Assembly (NCBI GenBank): GCA_030550295.1
Contig: JAUQPQ010000096.1
Span: 1-5,756, forward strand
DNA from: Chloroflexota bacterium
GTDB taxonomy: Bacteria; Chloroflexota; Dehalococcoidia; SM23-28-2; HRBIN24
DNA: 5,756 bases
Direction: 5' to 3'
Shown here: positions 5,229-5,756 of the stretch, one piece after another
How the letters are laid out: the number at the start of each line of letters is the position of its first letter
How positions within the stretch are numbered: the first letter of the stretch is position 1
Translations under genes and position numbers: made by a program
Notes under the pieces: model-generated
What the model saw: only the letters and a program-made list of their open reading frames with translations
What the model was told of the DNA's origin: nothing
The model's database searches: none

Positions 5229-5756
5229 GCTGATGGCCCAGCGAGGGTTCGATGCCCTCCTGGTGGGAAGCCCTGTGGAAGATATCTTCAAGACTTATGG
5301 GGCCAACAGGCGCTATTTGTCGGGGTTCACTGGCTCTACAGGATGGCTCCTCATCTCCCAGGGCGAGGCCTACATAGCTGTAGACTTCCGTTACTGGGAA
5401 CAGGCCCAACAAGAAGCCTCAGATTTCACCCTGTTCCCGGCCCAAGGCCCCATTGACAACTGGTTCCCCCAGCTGGTGGCAAAGGCTGATTTAGGTGGAA
5501 AGAGGCTTGGATATGAACCCCACGGAATCACCGTCGCTACCCTTTCGGCCCTTAAAAAGGCTCTAGGGGCAGTGCCCCAAGCCCAGCGACCCCTCTTGGT
5601 CCCTGCGCCACCTCTTGTGGAGGAGTTGAGGGCCATCAAGGAGCCAGAGGAGCTAGAAAAGATCGCCAAGGCTGCGGAATTGGCCGACGAGGTATTTTGG
5701 GAGGTGGTTCAGGAGCTGAAACCTGGTTGGACAGAGGCCCAACTGGCCTGGGCTAT
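5200..5756 (+). CDS. M24-family Xaa-Pro peptidase, N-terminal part (cut by window end)
   Basis: The 185 visible codons give a creatinase-type N-terminal domain (about 1-130) and the beginning of the pita-bread peptidase domain. Signals are the helix MKGRLARLRELMAQRGFDAL (1-20), NRRYLSGFTGSTG (36-48), the strand GEAYIAVDFRYWEQA (55-69), RLGYEPHGIT (102-111), then VEELRAIKEPEELEKIAKAAELAD (from 139), which introduces the catalytic domain of Xaa-Pro aminopeptidases and dipeptidases. The metal ligands lie beyond the window, so activity cannot be checked and aminopeptidase versus dipeptidase cannot be decided. These enzymes cut next to proline during peptide turnover. GGGAGG (5185-5190) lies 9 bases before the ATG. 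The gene begins inside aroQ in another frame (29-base overlap). The aroQ-peptidase pair resembles yqhS-yqhT-efp of Bacillus subtilis, so efp may follow. Confidence 0.93.
   Translation, partial: MKGRLARLRELMAQRGFDALLVGSPVEDIFKTYGANRRYLSGFTGSTGWLLISQGEAYIAVDFRYWEQAQQEASDFTLFPAQGPIDNWFPQLVAKADLGGKRLGYEPHGITVATLSALKKALGAVPQAQRPLLVPAPPLVEELRAIKEPEELEKIAKAAELADEVFWEVVQELKPGWTEAQLAWA

Overview
This window is an ordinary bacterial chromosome segment. It carries seven protein genes in two divergent blocks that share a 197-base upstream region around 3612-3808. I see no mobile element, CRISPR array, tRNA, rRNA, toxin-antitoxin pair or defence system. The DNA is GC-rich (judged by eye, not counted), and CTAG and the codons CTA, ATA and GTA are common. 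Gene content fits a Gram-positive-like or Chloroflexota-type bacterium: dprA next to topA, aroQ next to an M24 Xaa-Pro peptidase, and a coenzyme-F420-type LLM oxidoreductase. Chloroflexota (Dehalococcoidia-like) is my best guess, with low confidence because no marker here is decisive.

Leftward block (minus strand, read from about 3630 down to 1). It begins with a stand-alone GlmU-type acetyltransferase domain without the usual uridylyltransferase half. Next is a CNNM/CorC-like membrane protein with a CBS pair and a CorC_HlyC domain, overlapping the first gene by about 11 bases. Then comes dprA (smf), a DNA-processing protein that loads RecA on single-stranded DNA, and then topA, DNA topoisomerase I, whose 5' third is present before the window ends. 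The dprA stop lies inside the topA ribosome binding site. The block looks like one transcript.

Rightward block (plus strand, 3809 to the end). It consists of an LLM-class flavin/F420-dependent oxidoreductase, aroQ (type II 3-dehydroquinate dehydratase, shikimate pathway) and an M24-family Xaa-Pro peptidase cut by the window end. Spacing is tight: 22 bases, then a 29-base overlap. By analogy with the aroQ-peptidase-efp order known in Bacillus, elongation factor P may follow just outside.

The most useful points for a second look are the amputated GlmU, the divergent promoter region with two short perfect inverted repeats placed over promoter or start-codon positions, and the strongly diverged membrane domain of the CNNM-like protein. 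Nothing here convinces me of a wholly new biological system.
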